From positions 8,144 to 72,143 of the forward strand of contig JBNKVT010000018.1 of the NCBI GenBank assembly GCA_050299335.1: 64,000 nucleotides of DNA, read 5' to 3'. Shown here piece by piece: positions 28,545 to 37,545 of the stretch. The stretch comes from JBNKVT01 sp050299335. Lineage in GTDB: Bacteria; Pseudomonadota; Alphaproteobacteria; Rhodobacterales; Rhodobacteraceae. A program made the position numbers and the translations under genes. Under the pieces are notes generated by a model that saw only the letters and a program-made list of their open reading frames with translations, was not told the origin of the DNA and searched no databases. Every line of letters starts with the position of its first letter. Position 1 is the first letter of the stretch.

Positions 28545-29035
28545 AGGCGCATGACCCCGTGCCAGAGGATGGCGGCGGCGAGGACGACGAGACCGGCGAG
28601 GATACCGGCCAGCACGTCGTCGAGCATGACGCCAAGCGGGGTGGACATGTTGTCGGCCCAGGAGACCGGCCATGGTTTCCAGATGTCGAAGAGGCGGAAC
28701 ATCACGAAGGCGCCGACCCAGCCAGGCCAGGGGAAGAGATGCGGTTCGGCCTTGATGTGCCACATGCCGTAGCTGAGGGGGAAGAGGGCGATCCACTGGC
28801 CGACGACCTCGTCGATGACGATGGCGCCTGGGTCATGGTTGGCGAGGCCGGCGGTCTCGATGCCCGTTGCCCAGAGGCCGAGAGCGAAGACGAGTGGGGT
28901 GGCGGCCGCGAGCAGGGGGAAGCCGCCGAACCAGTGGAGGAGGTAGGCGGCGGGGATGGCGGCAAGCGATCCCCAGGTGCCCGGAGCGAAGGGGATGAGG
29001 CCGATGCCGAAAAAGCTGGTGATGAGGCGGATCAT
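28541..29035 (-). CDS. pgpA: phosphatidylglycerophosphatase A
   Basis: 164 residues, with the PgpA signature F-A-P-G-T-W-G-S near the N-terminus, I-V-I-D-E-V-V-G-Q-W in the middle and F-R-L-F-D-I-W-K-P-W. Three or four transmembrane helices. It dephosphorylates phosphatidylglycerophosphate to phosphatidylglycerol at the inner membrane. It overlaps by 4 bases with both ispDF upstream and the CinA-type gene downstream. Confidence 0.93.
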   Translation of the reverse strand: MIRLITSFFGIGLIPFAPGTWGSLAAIPAAYLLHWFGGFPLLAAATPLVFALGLWATGIETAGLANHDPGAIVIDEVVGQWIALFPLSYGMWHIKAEPHLFPWPGWVGAFVMFRLFDIWKPWPVSWADNMSTPLGVMLDDVLAGILAGLVVLAAAILWHGVMRL

Positions 29036-30180
29036 GGGCGGCTCAGGGTGGCGGTGGCCATGGCGGCGATGCCCTCGCCGCGTCCGGTGAAGCCGAGGCC
29101 TTCGGAGGTGGTGGCCTTGATGGAGACCGACTCGGCGGGGATCGCGAGGAGGCGGGCGATGTTCTCGCGCATGGGGCCGGCATGGGGGCCGATCTTGGGA
29201 TGCTCGCAGATGATGGTGCAGTCGATATGGGAAATCGTCATGTTAAGTTCACCGGTCAGGTCTTTGGCATGTTTGAGAAAAATCTCCGACGCGGCCCCTT
29301 TCCACCGTGGGTCGGACGGTGGGAAATGCTGGCCGATATCGCCTCTTGCCAGCGCTCCGTAGATGGCATCGGTGATGGCGTGCATGGCGACATCGGCATC
29401 GGAATGGCCCTTGAGGGATTTGGCGTGCGGGATGTCGATTCCGCAGAGGGTGACGTGGCCGCCCTCGGTGAAAGCGTGGACGTCGAAGCCGGTACCGACG
29501 CGGGTCATGGGCGGGGCCAGATGGCGTTCGGCACGGGCGAAGTCCTCGCGGGTGGTGATCTTGAAATTGTCTGTATGGCCCGGGACGCAGGCGACCTCAA
29601 GCCCGGCGCGGCAGGCGATGGTGACGTCATCCGGAGCGGGGCCGCGATGGGATCGGTGGGCGGCGAGGATGTCGGAGAAGCGGAAGCCTTGCGGGGTCTG
29701 GGCGCGAACCAGGGCATCGCGGGACTGCGGTTCTGTTGCCCGGCCGGCTTCGGTATGCCAAAGCGCGTCGACAACCGGAAGGGTCGGGAAAGCGGCCCGT
29801 GACGCGGCAAGAGCCTCGATGACAGCGCGGACGACCGGGACAGGGGTCAGAGGCCGGGCAGCGTCGTGAATGAGTACGAGGTTGGGGGCCAGGTCGGCGA
29901 GGGCTTCGAGGCCGTTCAGGACGGAAATATGGCGGTCGGAACCTCCTGCAACGGGCGGCTGGAGCCGGAGATCGCTAAGGGTGGCGATGGATCGCTCGTA
30001 GAGAGGGCGGTCGGTGGGATTGATGACCGGTGTGACGGCGGTGATTTCGGGCAGCGCCAGCATCGCCTCGATGGCGTGGCGGAGGACAGGTTTGCCGCAG
30101 AGATCCGCATATTGCTTGGGGCTTTCGCCACCGAAGCGGGTGCCGCGTCCGGCGGCGACGATAAGGGCTGCGATGGTCAT
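29032..30180 (-). CDS. ispDF: bifunctional IspD/IspF isoprenoid enzyme
   Basis: 382 residues. Residues 1 to about 222 are IspD (MEP cytidylyltransferase; A-L-I-V-A-A-G-R-G-T-R-F-G, then L-I-H-D-A-A-R-P). Residues about 225-382 are IspF (MECDP synthase; R-V-G-T-G-F-D-V-H-A-F with zinc ligands, then G-H-S-D-A-D-V and a C-terminal K-A-T-T-S-E-G-L-G-F). Both steps of the non-mevalonate pathway flanking IspE are thus in one chain, as in many alphaproteobacteria. Start at M-T-I-A-A-L; an upstream in-frame ATG at 30240 runs into the dusB control region. Divergent from dusB. Confidence 0.96.
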   Translation of the reverse strand: MTIAALIVAAGRGTRFGGESPKQYADLCGKPVLRHAIEAMLALPEITAVTPVINPTDRPLYERSIATLSDLRLQPPVAGGSDRHISVLNGLEALADLAPNLVLIHDAARPLTPVPVVRAVIEALAASRAAFPTLPVVDALWHTEAGRATEPQSRDALVRAQTPQGFRFSDILAAHRSHRGPAPDDVTIACRAGLEVACVPGHTDNFKITTREDFARAERHLAPPMTRVGTGFDVHAFTEGGHVTLCGIDIPHAKSLKGHSDADVAMHAITDAIYGALARGDIGQHFPPSDPRWKGAASEIFLKHAKDLTGELNMTISHIDCTIICEHPKIGPHAGPMRENIARLLAIPAESVSIKATTSEGLGFTGRGEGIAAMATATLSRP

Positions 30181-30311
30181 GGGGTGAAGTGGCCCTGAAG
30201 ACAGTCGGCGCATTGAAACAAAATCGTTAACCAGAGGCAAGTGACGCGCATTTCATCAATTGCCGTTTGCTCTGCGGTGCGGTACGACTTGAGTGCACAA
30301 GGATTAGGCAG

Positions 30312-31286
30312 ATGCCGGTAACGATCGACGATTTGACCCTCGACCCGCTCGTTTTTCTGGCACCGATGGCCGGAATCACCGATGTACCGTTCCGCCGGAT
30401 CGTCGCGGGGTTCGGGGCGGGGCTGGTGGTTTCGGAGATGGTGGCAAGCCGTGAGATGGTGACGGCGCGAGCCTCGGTGCGGGCGAAGGCGGAGGCTTCG
30501 GGGGTGCTGGAGGCGGTGCAGATCGCGGGTTGCGAGGCTCATTGGATAGCCGAATGCGCGCGGCTTTGTGAAGCTGAAGGCGCGCGGATCATCGACATCA
30601 ATATGGGCTGTCCGGCGAAGAAGGTGACGAACGGCTATTCGGGCTCGGCGCTGATGCGCGATCCGGATCATGCGCTGTCGCTGATCGAGGCGGTGGTAGG
30701 GACCGTGTCGGTGCCGGTAACCGTCAAGATGCGGCTGGGCTGGGATGAGGCGTCGCTGAACGCGCCTGAGATCGCACGGCGGGCCGAGGCCGCCGGGGTG
30801 CGGATGGTGACGGTGCATGGGCGGACGCGGTGCCAGTTCTACAAGGGTATTGCAGATTGGGACGCGATTGCGGCAGTGAAACAAGCGGTGTCGGTGCCGG
30901 TGATCGCGAATGGCGATATCGTCGATACGTGCACGGCGCGGAGGGCGCTCGCGTCCTCGGGGGCCGACGGGGTGATGGTCGGGCGCGGGGTTCAGGGGCG
31001 GCCCTGGATACTGGCGGAGATCGCGGCGGGGCTGACCGGGGCGACAGCGCCGAACCCGCCCGAGGGCTGGGCGCTGATCTCGCTGATCGTGGCGCATTAC
31101 GAGGCGATGCTGGCATTCCATGGAACCGATCTGGGGGCGCGCTGTGCGCGAAAACACCTTGGCTGGTATCTCGACCGGATCGCGGGGACCGGGGCACTGC
31201 GGCGGCGGGTGCTGACGGAGCGCGACCCGCGCGCGGTGGTGCGGCTTCTGGAAGGTCTGGGGCACGAAGTGGAACTGGCGGCATGA
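30312..31286 (+). CDS. dusB: tRNA-dihydrouridine synthase (NifR3/DusB)
   Basis: 324 residues, FMN-dependent barrel. Motifs: L-A-P-M-A-G-I-T-D near the N-terminus, N-M-G-C-P-A-K-K-V (the catalytic Cys) and H-G-R-T-R-C-Q-F-Y. It reduces uridines in the tRNA D-loop. This is the gene called nifR3 upstream of ntrBC in Rhodobacter capsulatus. It overlaps ntrB by 4 bases. Start at 30312 (M-P-V-T-I-D) fits the family; 30267 would add 15 residues. Confidence 0.95.
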   Translation: MPVTIDDLTLDPLVFLAPMAGITDVPFRRIVAGFGAGLVVSEMVASREMVTARASVRAKAEASGVLEAVQIAGCEAHWIAECARLCEAEGARIIDINMGCPAKKVTNGYSGSALMRDPDHALSLIEAVVGTVSVPVTVKMRLGWDEASLNAPEIARRAEAAGVRMVTVHGRTRCQFYKGIADWDAIAAVKQAVSVPVIANGDIVDTCTARRALASSGADGVMVGRGVQGRPWILAEIAAGLTGATAPNPPEGWALISLIVAHYEAMLAFHGTDLGARCARKHLGWYLDRIAGTGALRRRVLTERDPRAVVRLLEGLGHEVELAA

Positions 31287-32380
31287 GAACGGTCAATGCA
31301 GAGGCGGTCTGGGGCGCGATCCCCTACCCGGCGTTCGTTATCGGGGCAGGGGACGAGATCATCGCGGGAAACAACGCGGCGGAGGTGTTTACCCAGACCT
31401 CCCAAAAGCAGATGGCCGGCAAGCCGCTGGCGCAATATGTCGGGGTGGACAGTCTGGTGATGGATTCGATCCGGCAGGTGCGACGCGGCACGATGTCGGT
31501 GGTTCAATATGAAACCGATGTGCATTGGGGCGACCGGGTGCCGCAGAGTTTCACGCTGCACGCCTCTCAGATGTCGGATGCCGATGGGGAAATCCTGCTG
31601 ATGCTGCACCCGGCGGGGATGGCCGCGCAGATGAACCGGTCGCTCAGTCACCGGGCGGCGGCGCGGTCGGTGACCGGCATGGCGGCGATGCTGGCCCATG
31701 AGATCAGGAATCCTCTGGCGGGGATCACCGGGGCGGCGCAGCTCTTGTCGATGTCGCTGGGCGATCAGGAACAGGAGCTGACCGATCTGATCGAGGAAGA
31801 GGCCAAACGCATCGGCAAGCTGGTCGAGAAGGTCGAGGCCTTCGGCGATCTGCGCCCTGCCGGGCGGGCGCCGGTGAATATCCATGACGCGCTGGACCGC
31901 GCCAAGCGGGCGGCGGAGGCCGGGTTCGCCCGTCACGTGCGGTTCCGCGAGGAATATGACCCCTCGATCCCGCCCGCCGCCGGCGATGCCGACCAGCTGA
32001 TGCAGGTGTTTCAGAACCTGATCAAGAACGCCGCCGAGGCGGTACCGGAGGTGGGCGGGCTGATCACGCTCAGGACCGGCTTCCGGCCCGGGTTCAAGCT
32101 GTCGGTGCCGGGGCAGAAAAGCGAAAGCGTGCCGTTGCTGATCACGATTGCCGACAATGGTCGCGGCATTCCCGAGACGCTGATCCGGGACATTTTCGAC
32201 CCGTTCGTGAGTTCCAAGGCCAATGGGTCGGGACTGGGATTGTCCCTGGTTTCCAAGGTGATGGCCGATCATGGTGGGGTCGTGGAAGTGAAAAGCGAGC
32301 CCGGACGGACGCAGTTCCGGCTGCGGCTTCCGGTGTGGCAGGGCGTGGTTGAAGACGCCGATATGGCAGAGGTGGGCTGA
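31283..32380 (+). CDS. ntrB: nitrogen-regulation sensor kinase NtrB
   Basis: 365 residues without membrane segments. A PAS domain occupies about 10-110. The dimerisation/phosphoacceptor helix has M-L-A-H-E-I-R-N-P-L-A-G-I near residue 137. The ATPase domain shows N-L-I-K-N-A-A-E-A (N box), D-N-G-R-G-I-P (G1) and G-S-G-L-G-L-S-L-V (G2). It phosphorylates or dephosphorylates NtrC according to PII status. Overlaps both dusB (4 bases) and ntrC (TGATG). Confidence 0.96.
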   Translation: MRTVNAEAVWGAIPYPAFVIGAGDEIIAGNNAAEVFTQTSQKQMAGKPLAQYVGVDSLVMDSIRQVRRGTMSVVQYETDVHWGDRVPQSFTLHASQMSDADGEILLMLHPAGMAAQMNRSLSHRAAARSVTGMAAMLAHEIRNPLAGITGAAQLLSMSLGDQEQELTDLIEEEAKRIGKLVEKVEAFGDLRPAGRAPVNIHDALDRAKRAAEAGFARHVRFREEYDPSIPPAAGDADQLMQVFQNLIKNAAEAVPEVGGLITLRTGFRPGFKLSVPGQKSESVPLLITIADNGRGIPETLIRDIFDPFVSSKANGSGLGLSLVSKVMADHGGVVEVKSEPGRTQFRLRLPVWQGVVEDADMAEVG

Positions 32381-33813
32381 TGGAAGGCACGGTCATTGTT
32401 GCCGACGACGATCGCACGATCCGCACCGTGTTGAGCCAGGCGCTGACAAGGGCCGGGTGCCGGGTGCGGTCGACGGGGACGATCTCGACCCTGTGGCGGT
32501 GGATCGAGGAGGGCGAGGGGGATGTGGTCGTCTCGGACGTGATGATGCCCGATGGCGATGCGCTGGATCTGCTGCCTGCGATCCGGCGCAAGCGGCCTGA
32601 TCTGCCGGTGATCGTGATGTCGGCACAGAATACGATGATGACGGCGCTGAGGGCGACGGAAATGGGGGCCTATGAATATCTGCCCAAGCCCTTCGATCTG
32701 CGCGAGGTGCTGGGGCAGGTCTCGAAAGCCTTGTCGCGAAGCGAGCGGCGGGAAGGGGCGAGCGAGGAAACGGGCCGCGAGGACAATCTGCCGCTGATCG
32801 GGCGCTCGCCGGCGATGCAGGAAGTCTATCGGATCATGGCGCGGCTGATGACGACCGATCTCGGTGTGATGATCACCGGCGAGAGCGGCACCGGCAAGGA
32901 ACTGGTGGCGCGGGCCCTGCATAATTTCGGCCAGCGCAAGAACGGGCCCTTCGTCGCGATCAACATGGCCTCGATCCCGTCGGAATTCATTGAGACGGAG
33001 CTCTTCGGTCGCGCGGCGCGGGGCGAGGACTCCCAGCCCGGGAAATTCGAACAGGCCTCGGGCGGCACGCTGTTTCTCGACGAGGTCGGGGACATGCCGG
33101 TGGAGGCGCAGACGCGGCTGCTCAGGGTCCTGCAGGAGGGGGAGTTCACCCGGGTTGGCGGTCATGACGAGATCAGGGCGAATGCGCGGATCATCGCGGC
33201 GACGCATCAGGATTTGCGGGCCCTGGTCAATGAGGGGCGGTTCCGCGAGGACCTGTTCTACCGGCTGAACGTGGTGCCGATCCGGCTGCCGCCGCTCAGG
33301 GAGCGGCTGGAGGATATTCCAGATCTGGCCCGCGCATTTCTCAGGAATGCCGAGGCCGAGGGGCTGCCGCGGAAATCGATTTCCTCCGAGGCGCTGGAGG
33401 TGCTGCGCAAGCTCGACTGGGCCGGTAATGTCCGCGAGTTGGAGAACCTGATGCGGCGGCTGGCGGTGCTGTGCCCGGACGACCTGATCTCGGCCTCGAT
33501 CGTGCAGCAGGAGATCAAGGCGCGGCCAAGCTCGGTGGCGACGGCGGCTCCTGACCAGAACCAGAAACTGTCGAGCGCCATCGAGGCGCATCTGAAGCGG
33601 TATTTCGACCTGCATGGCGACGCGCTGCCGCCCTCGGGCCTCTATGAGCGGATCATCAAGGAGGTGGAACTGCCGTTGATCGCCCTGTCGCTGTCGGCGA
33701 CCCGGGGCAATCAGGTGAAGACGGCGGAGCTTCTGGGGATCAACCGGAATACGTTGCGAAAGAAAATCCAGGACCTCGACATTCGGGTGACACGCGGCAA
33801 GAAAATGATGTAA
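32380..33813 (+). CDS. ntrC: nitrogen-regulation response regulator NtrC (no GAFTGA)
   Basis: 477 residues. Receiver domain with phosphoacceptor Asp53 (V-S-D-V-M-M-P-D-G). AAA+ domain with Walker A G-E-S-G-T-G-K-E at 167-174 and Walker B L-F-L-D-E-V at 231-236. A Fis-type HTH lies at the C-terminus (T-A-E-L-L-G-I-N-R-N-T-L-R-K-K). After E-L-F-G (207-210) the sigma54-contact loop GAFTGA is replaced by R-A-A-R-G-E-D-S. R. capsulatus NtrC shares this loss and activates sigma70 polymerase. Controls nitrogen assimilation genes. Confidence 0.96.
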   Translation: MEGTVIVADDDRTIRTVLSQALTRAGCRVRSTGTISTLWRWIEEGEGDVVVSDVMMPDGDALDLLPAIRRKRPDLPVIVMSAQNTMMTALRATEMGAYEYLPKPFDLREVLGQVSKALSRSERREGASEETGREDNLPLIGRSPAMQEVYRIMARLMTTDLGVMITGESGTGKELVARALHNFGQRKNGPFVAINMASIPSEFIETELFGRAARGEDSQPGKFEQASGGTLFLDEVGDMPVEAQTRLLRVLQEGEFTRVGGHDEIRANARIIAATHQDLRALVNEGRFREDLFYRLNVVPIRLPPLRERLEDIPDLARAFLRNAEAEGLPRKSISSEALEVLRKLDWAGNVRELENLMRRLAVLCPDDLISASIVQQEIKARPSSVATAAPDQNQKLSSAIEAHLKRYFDLHGDALPPSGLYERIIKEVELPLIALSLSATRGNQVKTAELLGINRNTLRKKIQDLDIRVTRGKKMM

Positions 33814-33856
33814 ACTGGCAACAGTAATCGTCGCGATCCGGGGCAGTGGATAAAGC

Positions 33857-36097
33857 GTGTCGTCTAAACCTTTGACAAGACTGTGGCATCTCGGTGCCAA
33901 TCTGATCGCGCAGCGACGGATTCGCAACATCCTGACCCTGGCCCTGGTGGCTCTGGGGCCGGTGCTGGCGCTAGTGACCTTCTCCGCACTCAGCTCGTTT
34001 GACCGGATTTCCGCCGCTTATCTGCGCGGGCTCCTATTGGCGGATTTCATCTATGTTCTGGTGGTCGCCGGCCTGATCGCGCTGCGCGTCGCGGCGATCA
34101 TCGCGGCAAGGCGGCGGCATTCGGCAGGGTCGCGACTGCATTCGCGGCTGTCGGCGGTGTTCGCGCTGATCGCGCTCTTGCCGACGATCCTGGTGGCGGT
34201 CTTCGCGACGCTGACGGTGAATTTCGGGCTGGAGGGCTGGTTTTCCGACACGGTGCGCCGGGTTGTCGGCAACTCGCTGGCGGCGGCGCAGGCCTATGAG
34301 GCGGAGCACAAGTTCAACCTGCGCTCGGATGCGGAATTGCTGGCCGCGTTCCTGAACAGGCAGAAGGCACGTTACCCGCTGATTACTCCAGGTGAGTTTC
34401 GCGAGCTGCTGAACCGGGGGCAGGTGCAGATGCAGCGCGAGCTGGTCGAGGCCTATGTTATCGACGGGGCAGGGGGGCTGCAGGCGCGCGGTGAGCGAAG
34501 CTATCTTTTTGACTATGAACCTCCGACCGCCGAAGAGATGAAACTGGCCGAGGCCGGCGAGACGGTGATTATCGAGGATTGGGAAAATTCCGAATACCGG
34601 GCGCTGGTGATGCTGGAAACCTTCGCCGACCGCTACCTGTATGTGACACGGGACGTGGACGGCGAAATCCTGCAACTGCTTGACGAGACACAGGAAACAG
34701 TAACGTTCTACGAGGATCTGGAACGGGATCGGGGACGGCTGCTGTTCGAGTTCGGACTGATCTATATTGGCTTTGCGATGATCGTGATCCTGGCGGCGAT
34801 CTGGTTCGGCCTGTGGTTCGCCGAGCGGCTGTCGCGCCCCGTAGGCCAGCTGGCCGGTGCGGCACAGCGGGTCGGGGCCGGGGATCTGGACGTTCAGGTG
34901 AAGGAATCCGCCAGCGACGACGAGATCGCGATGCTGGGGCGTGTGTTCAACCGGATGACGCGGCAGGTGAAGGGTCAGCGGGATGCGCTGATCGAGGCGA
35001 ATGAGCAGACCGAGATGCGGCGACGGCTGTTCGACTCCGTGCTGTCGGGGGTGACGGCGGGGGTGATCGGCCTCGATGCCGAGGGGCGGATCGAGGTGGT
35101 GAACATGGCCGCCAGGGAGCTTCTGGAACTGCATGACGTGCAGCCCGGGGCAGTGCGGCTGGGCGATGCGGTGCCGGAATTCACCCCGCTCTTCGAGGCG
35201 ATTTCGAACGATGTGAATTCGGTGGCCCAGGGCGAGGTGCAACTGATCCGCAGCCAGCGCGAGCAGACCCTGCATCTGCGCATGGCCGCAAGGCAGGGCG
35301 AGGCCGGGCAGCTTGAGGGCTATGTGGTGACCTTTGACGATGTCTCGGACCTGGTCTCGGCGCAGCGGATGGCGGCCTGGGGCGATGTGGCGCGGCGGAT
35401 CGCCCATGAGATCAAGAACCCGCTGACGCCGATCCAGCTCTCGGCGGAGCGGCTGAAGCGGAAATTCGCGCCGCTGGTCGGTGACGAGCGCGCGGCACTC
35501 GAACAATATGCCGAGGTGATCATTCGCCAGACCGGCGACCTGAGGCGCATCGTCGACGAATTCTCGAAATTCGCCCGGATGCCGGCGCCGGAAAAGACCC
35601 AGACCGATGTCGCCGAAATCCTGCGCGATGCGGTGCATCTGCAGGCTGCGGGACGTGCGGACATTCGCTTTGTGCATAATGACCTGACACAGAGGGCCGA
35701 GGGAAATGTCGATGAGACAATGATTTCCCAGGCCTTTATCAACCTGTTGAAGAACGCCACGGAAGCTATTGACAGTAAAATTGAAAATGGGGTTTCGGAA
35801 GACTACAGGCCGGAAATCCGGGTTCTGGTCGAGGCCATCGAGGGCGCGCTTTTGGTCCAGATCCAGGATAACGGCATCGGCTTGCCGAAATCGCGCGCAC
35901 GGCTTTTCGAGCCCTATGTGACCAACCGGGACAAGGGGACCGGGCTGGGCCTGTCGATCGTGAAGAAGATCGTCGAGGAGCATTCGGGACAGCTCGACCT
36001 TCTGGATGCGCCGGTTTTTGACGGCAATGACGCAGCAGGGGCCGAGGCCCGCATTCTATTACCGCTGACGACGCCGGGGGCGATCGCGGCGCAATGA
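33857..36097 (+). CDS. ntrY: membrane sensor kinase NtrY
   Basis: 746 residues. Three N-terminal transmembrane helices to about residue 115, a periplasmic sensor region, another helix near 305, then a HAMP domain (R-L-S-R-P-V-G-Q-L) and a PAS domain. The phosphoacceptor box is R-R-I-A-H-E-I-K-N-P-L-T-P-I-Q-L near residue 515. ATPase motifs N-L-L-K-N-A-T-E-A, D-N-G-I-G-L-P and G-T-G-L-G-L-S-I-V follow. Partner of NtrX, linked in related bacteria to nitrogen metabolism, redox or envelope control. Starts with GTG 43 bases after ntrC. Confidence 0.95.
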   Translation: MSSKPLTRLWHLGANLIAQRRIRNILTLALVALGPVLALVTFSALSSFDRISAAYLRGLLLADFIYVLVVAGLIALRVAAIIAARRRHSAGSRLHSRLSAVFALIALLPTILVAVFATLTVNFGLEGWFSDTVRRVVGNSLAAAQAYEAEHKFNLRSDAELLAAFLNRQKARYPLITPGEFRELLNRGQVQMQRELVEAYVIDGAGGLQARGERSYLFDYEPPTAEEMKLAEAGETVIIEDWENSEYRALVMLETFADRYLYVTRDVDGEILQLLDETQETVTFYEDLERDRGRLLFEFGLIYIGFAMIVILAAIWFGLWFAERLSRPVGQLAGAAQRVGAGDLDVQVKESASDDEIAMLGRVFNRMTRQVKGQRDALIEANEQTEMRRRLFDSVLSGVTAGVIGLDAEGRIEVVNMAARELLELHDVQPGAVRLGDAVPEFTPLFEAISNDVNSVAQGEVQLIRSQREQTLHLRMAARQGEAGQLEGYVVTFDDVSDLVSAQRMAAWGDVARRIAHEIKNPLTPIQLSAERLKRKFAPLVGDERAALEQYAEVIIRQTGDLRRIVDEFSKFARMPAPEKTQTDVAEILRDAVHLQAAGRADIRFVHNDLTQRAEGNVDETMISQAFINLLKNATEAIDSKIENGVSEDYRPEIRVLVEAIEGALLVQIQDNGIGLPKSRARLFEPYVTNRDKGTGLGLSIVKKIVEEHSGQLDLLDAPVFDGNDAAGAEARILLPLTTPGAIAAQ

Positions 36098-36128
36098 CAA
36101 GAGCAGGAAGCAAGGCAAGAGGGTAACA

Positions 36129-37535
36129 ATGGGTGACATTCTGGTCGTGGATGACGAGCGCGATATCCGGGAACTGATCTCGGACATTCTCGAAGAGGAG
36201 GGCCATACGACGCGGCTGGCCTGGGACAGTGACATGACGTTCGAGGCGATCGATGCCGATCCGCCCGATCTGGTGATCCTCGATATCTGGCTGAAGGAAA
36301 GCAAGCTGGACGGGATCGATATCCTGAAGAAGGTGAAGCGGGACAATCCCTCGATCCCGGTGGTGATCATTTCGGGGCATGGCAATATCGAGATCGCGGT
36401 CGCGGCGGTGAAGCAGGGCGCCTATGACTTCATCGAAAAGCCCTTCAATATCGATCAGTTGCTGGTGGTGATCGCAAGGGCGCTGGAAGCCTCGCGTCTG
36501 CGGCGCGAGAATGCCGCGCTGCGGGTGATGGATGCGCAGAATGCCGAAATGGTCGGAGACAGCGCCGCGCTCAGAACCATGAAATCGCAGCTCGACAAGG
36601 TGGCGCGCGGCAATGGAAGGGTGATGCTGTCCGGTCCGGCCGGCGCGGGCAAGGAAGTGGCGGCACGCTATCTGCATTCAAGGTCGGACCGGGCGAAGGG
36701 ACCGTTCATCTGCGTGAACTCGGCGACGATGGAACCCGACCGGATGGAGGAGGTGCTGTTCGGCAAGATGTCTCCGGAACGCGGCCACGAGCCGGGCCTC
36801 TTCGAACAGGCCCATGGCGGGGTGCTGTTCTTTGACGAGGTGGCGGATATGCCGCTCGGGACCCAGTCCAAGATCCTGCGGGTGCTGGTGGATCAGGCCT
36901 TCACGCGGGCCGGGGGCTCGGAACTGGTGCGGGTCGATGTGCGGGTGCTGTCGGCGACCAACCGGGATCTGACGGCGGCGATTGCGGCCGGGACATTCCG
37001 TGAAGAGTTGTATCACCGGCTGAACGTGGTGCCGATTGCGGTCCCGTCTCTGGATGCGCGGCGCGATGATATCCCATTGCTGGCGCGACATTTCATTGCC
37101 GAATTGAACGCGACCCAGGGGTTGCCGGTCAGGGACTTGTCGGAGGAGGCCGAGGCGCAGTTGCAGACGATGAACTGGCCTGGGAATGTGCGGCAACTGC
37201 GGAATGCCATTGAGCGGTGCCTGATCCTCGGGCCGGATGACGGCAAGATCGAGGCGCGGGAATTCGCCTCGGATACTGGTGAGATGAACGGTGCGGAGGC
37301 GGCCTCGCTGGTGTCCTCGACCTGCGCCGGGATGCCGCTTCGGGAGGCGCGGGAACTGTTCGAGCGGGAGTATCTGGTGGCGCAGATCAACCGCTTCGGA
37401 GGCAATATCTCGCGCACGGCAAGTTTCGTCGGCATGGAGCGTTCGGCCTTGCACCGCAAGCTGAAGGCGCTCAATGTGATCACCAGCTCGCGCAGTGGCG
37501 CGCGGGTGGCCGAAACCGAGGCGACGGACGCCTGA
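36129..37535 (+). CDS. ntrX: response regulator NtrX (no GAFTGA)
   Basis: 468 residues. Receiver Asp52 (V-I-L-D-I-W). AAA+ domain with Walker A G-P-A-G-A-G-K-E at 169-176 and Walker B V-L-F-F-D-E-V at 232-238. C-terminal Fis-type HTH (G-N-I-S-R-T-A-S-F-V-G-M-E-R-S-A-L-H-R-K-L). Between them the GAFTGA loop is replaced by K-M-S-P-E-R-G-H, so sigma54-dependent activation is not expected. Follows ntrY by 31 bases, preceded by an AGGGTAAC-type ribosome site. Confidence 0.95.
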   Translation: MGDILVVDDERDIRELISDILEEEGHTTRLAWDSDMTFEAIDADPPDLVILDIWLKESKLDGIDILKKVKRDNPSIPVVIISGHGNIEIAVAAVKQGAYDFIEKPFNIDQLLVVIARALEASRLRRENAALRVMDAQNAEMVGDSAALRTMKSQLDKVARGNGRVMLSGPAGAGKEVAARYLHSRSDRAKGPFICVNSATMEPDRMEEVLFGKMSPERGHEPGLFEQAHGGVLFFDEVADMPLGTQSKILRVLVDQAFTRAGGSELVRVDVRVLSATNRDLTAAIAAGTFREELYHRLNVVPIAVPSLDARRDDIPLLARHFIAELNATQGLPVRDLSEEAEAQLQTMNWPGNVRQLRNAIERCLILGPDDGKIEAREFASDTGEMNGAEAASLVSSTCAGMPLREARELFEREYLVAQINRFGGNISRTASFVGMERSALHRKLKALNVITSSRSGARVAETEATDA

Positions 37536-37545
37536 GGGGAACCCG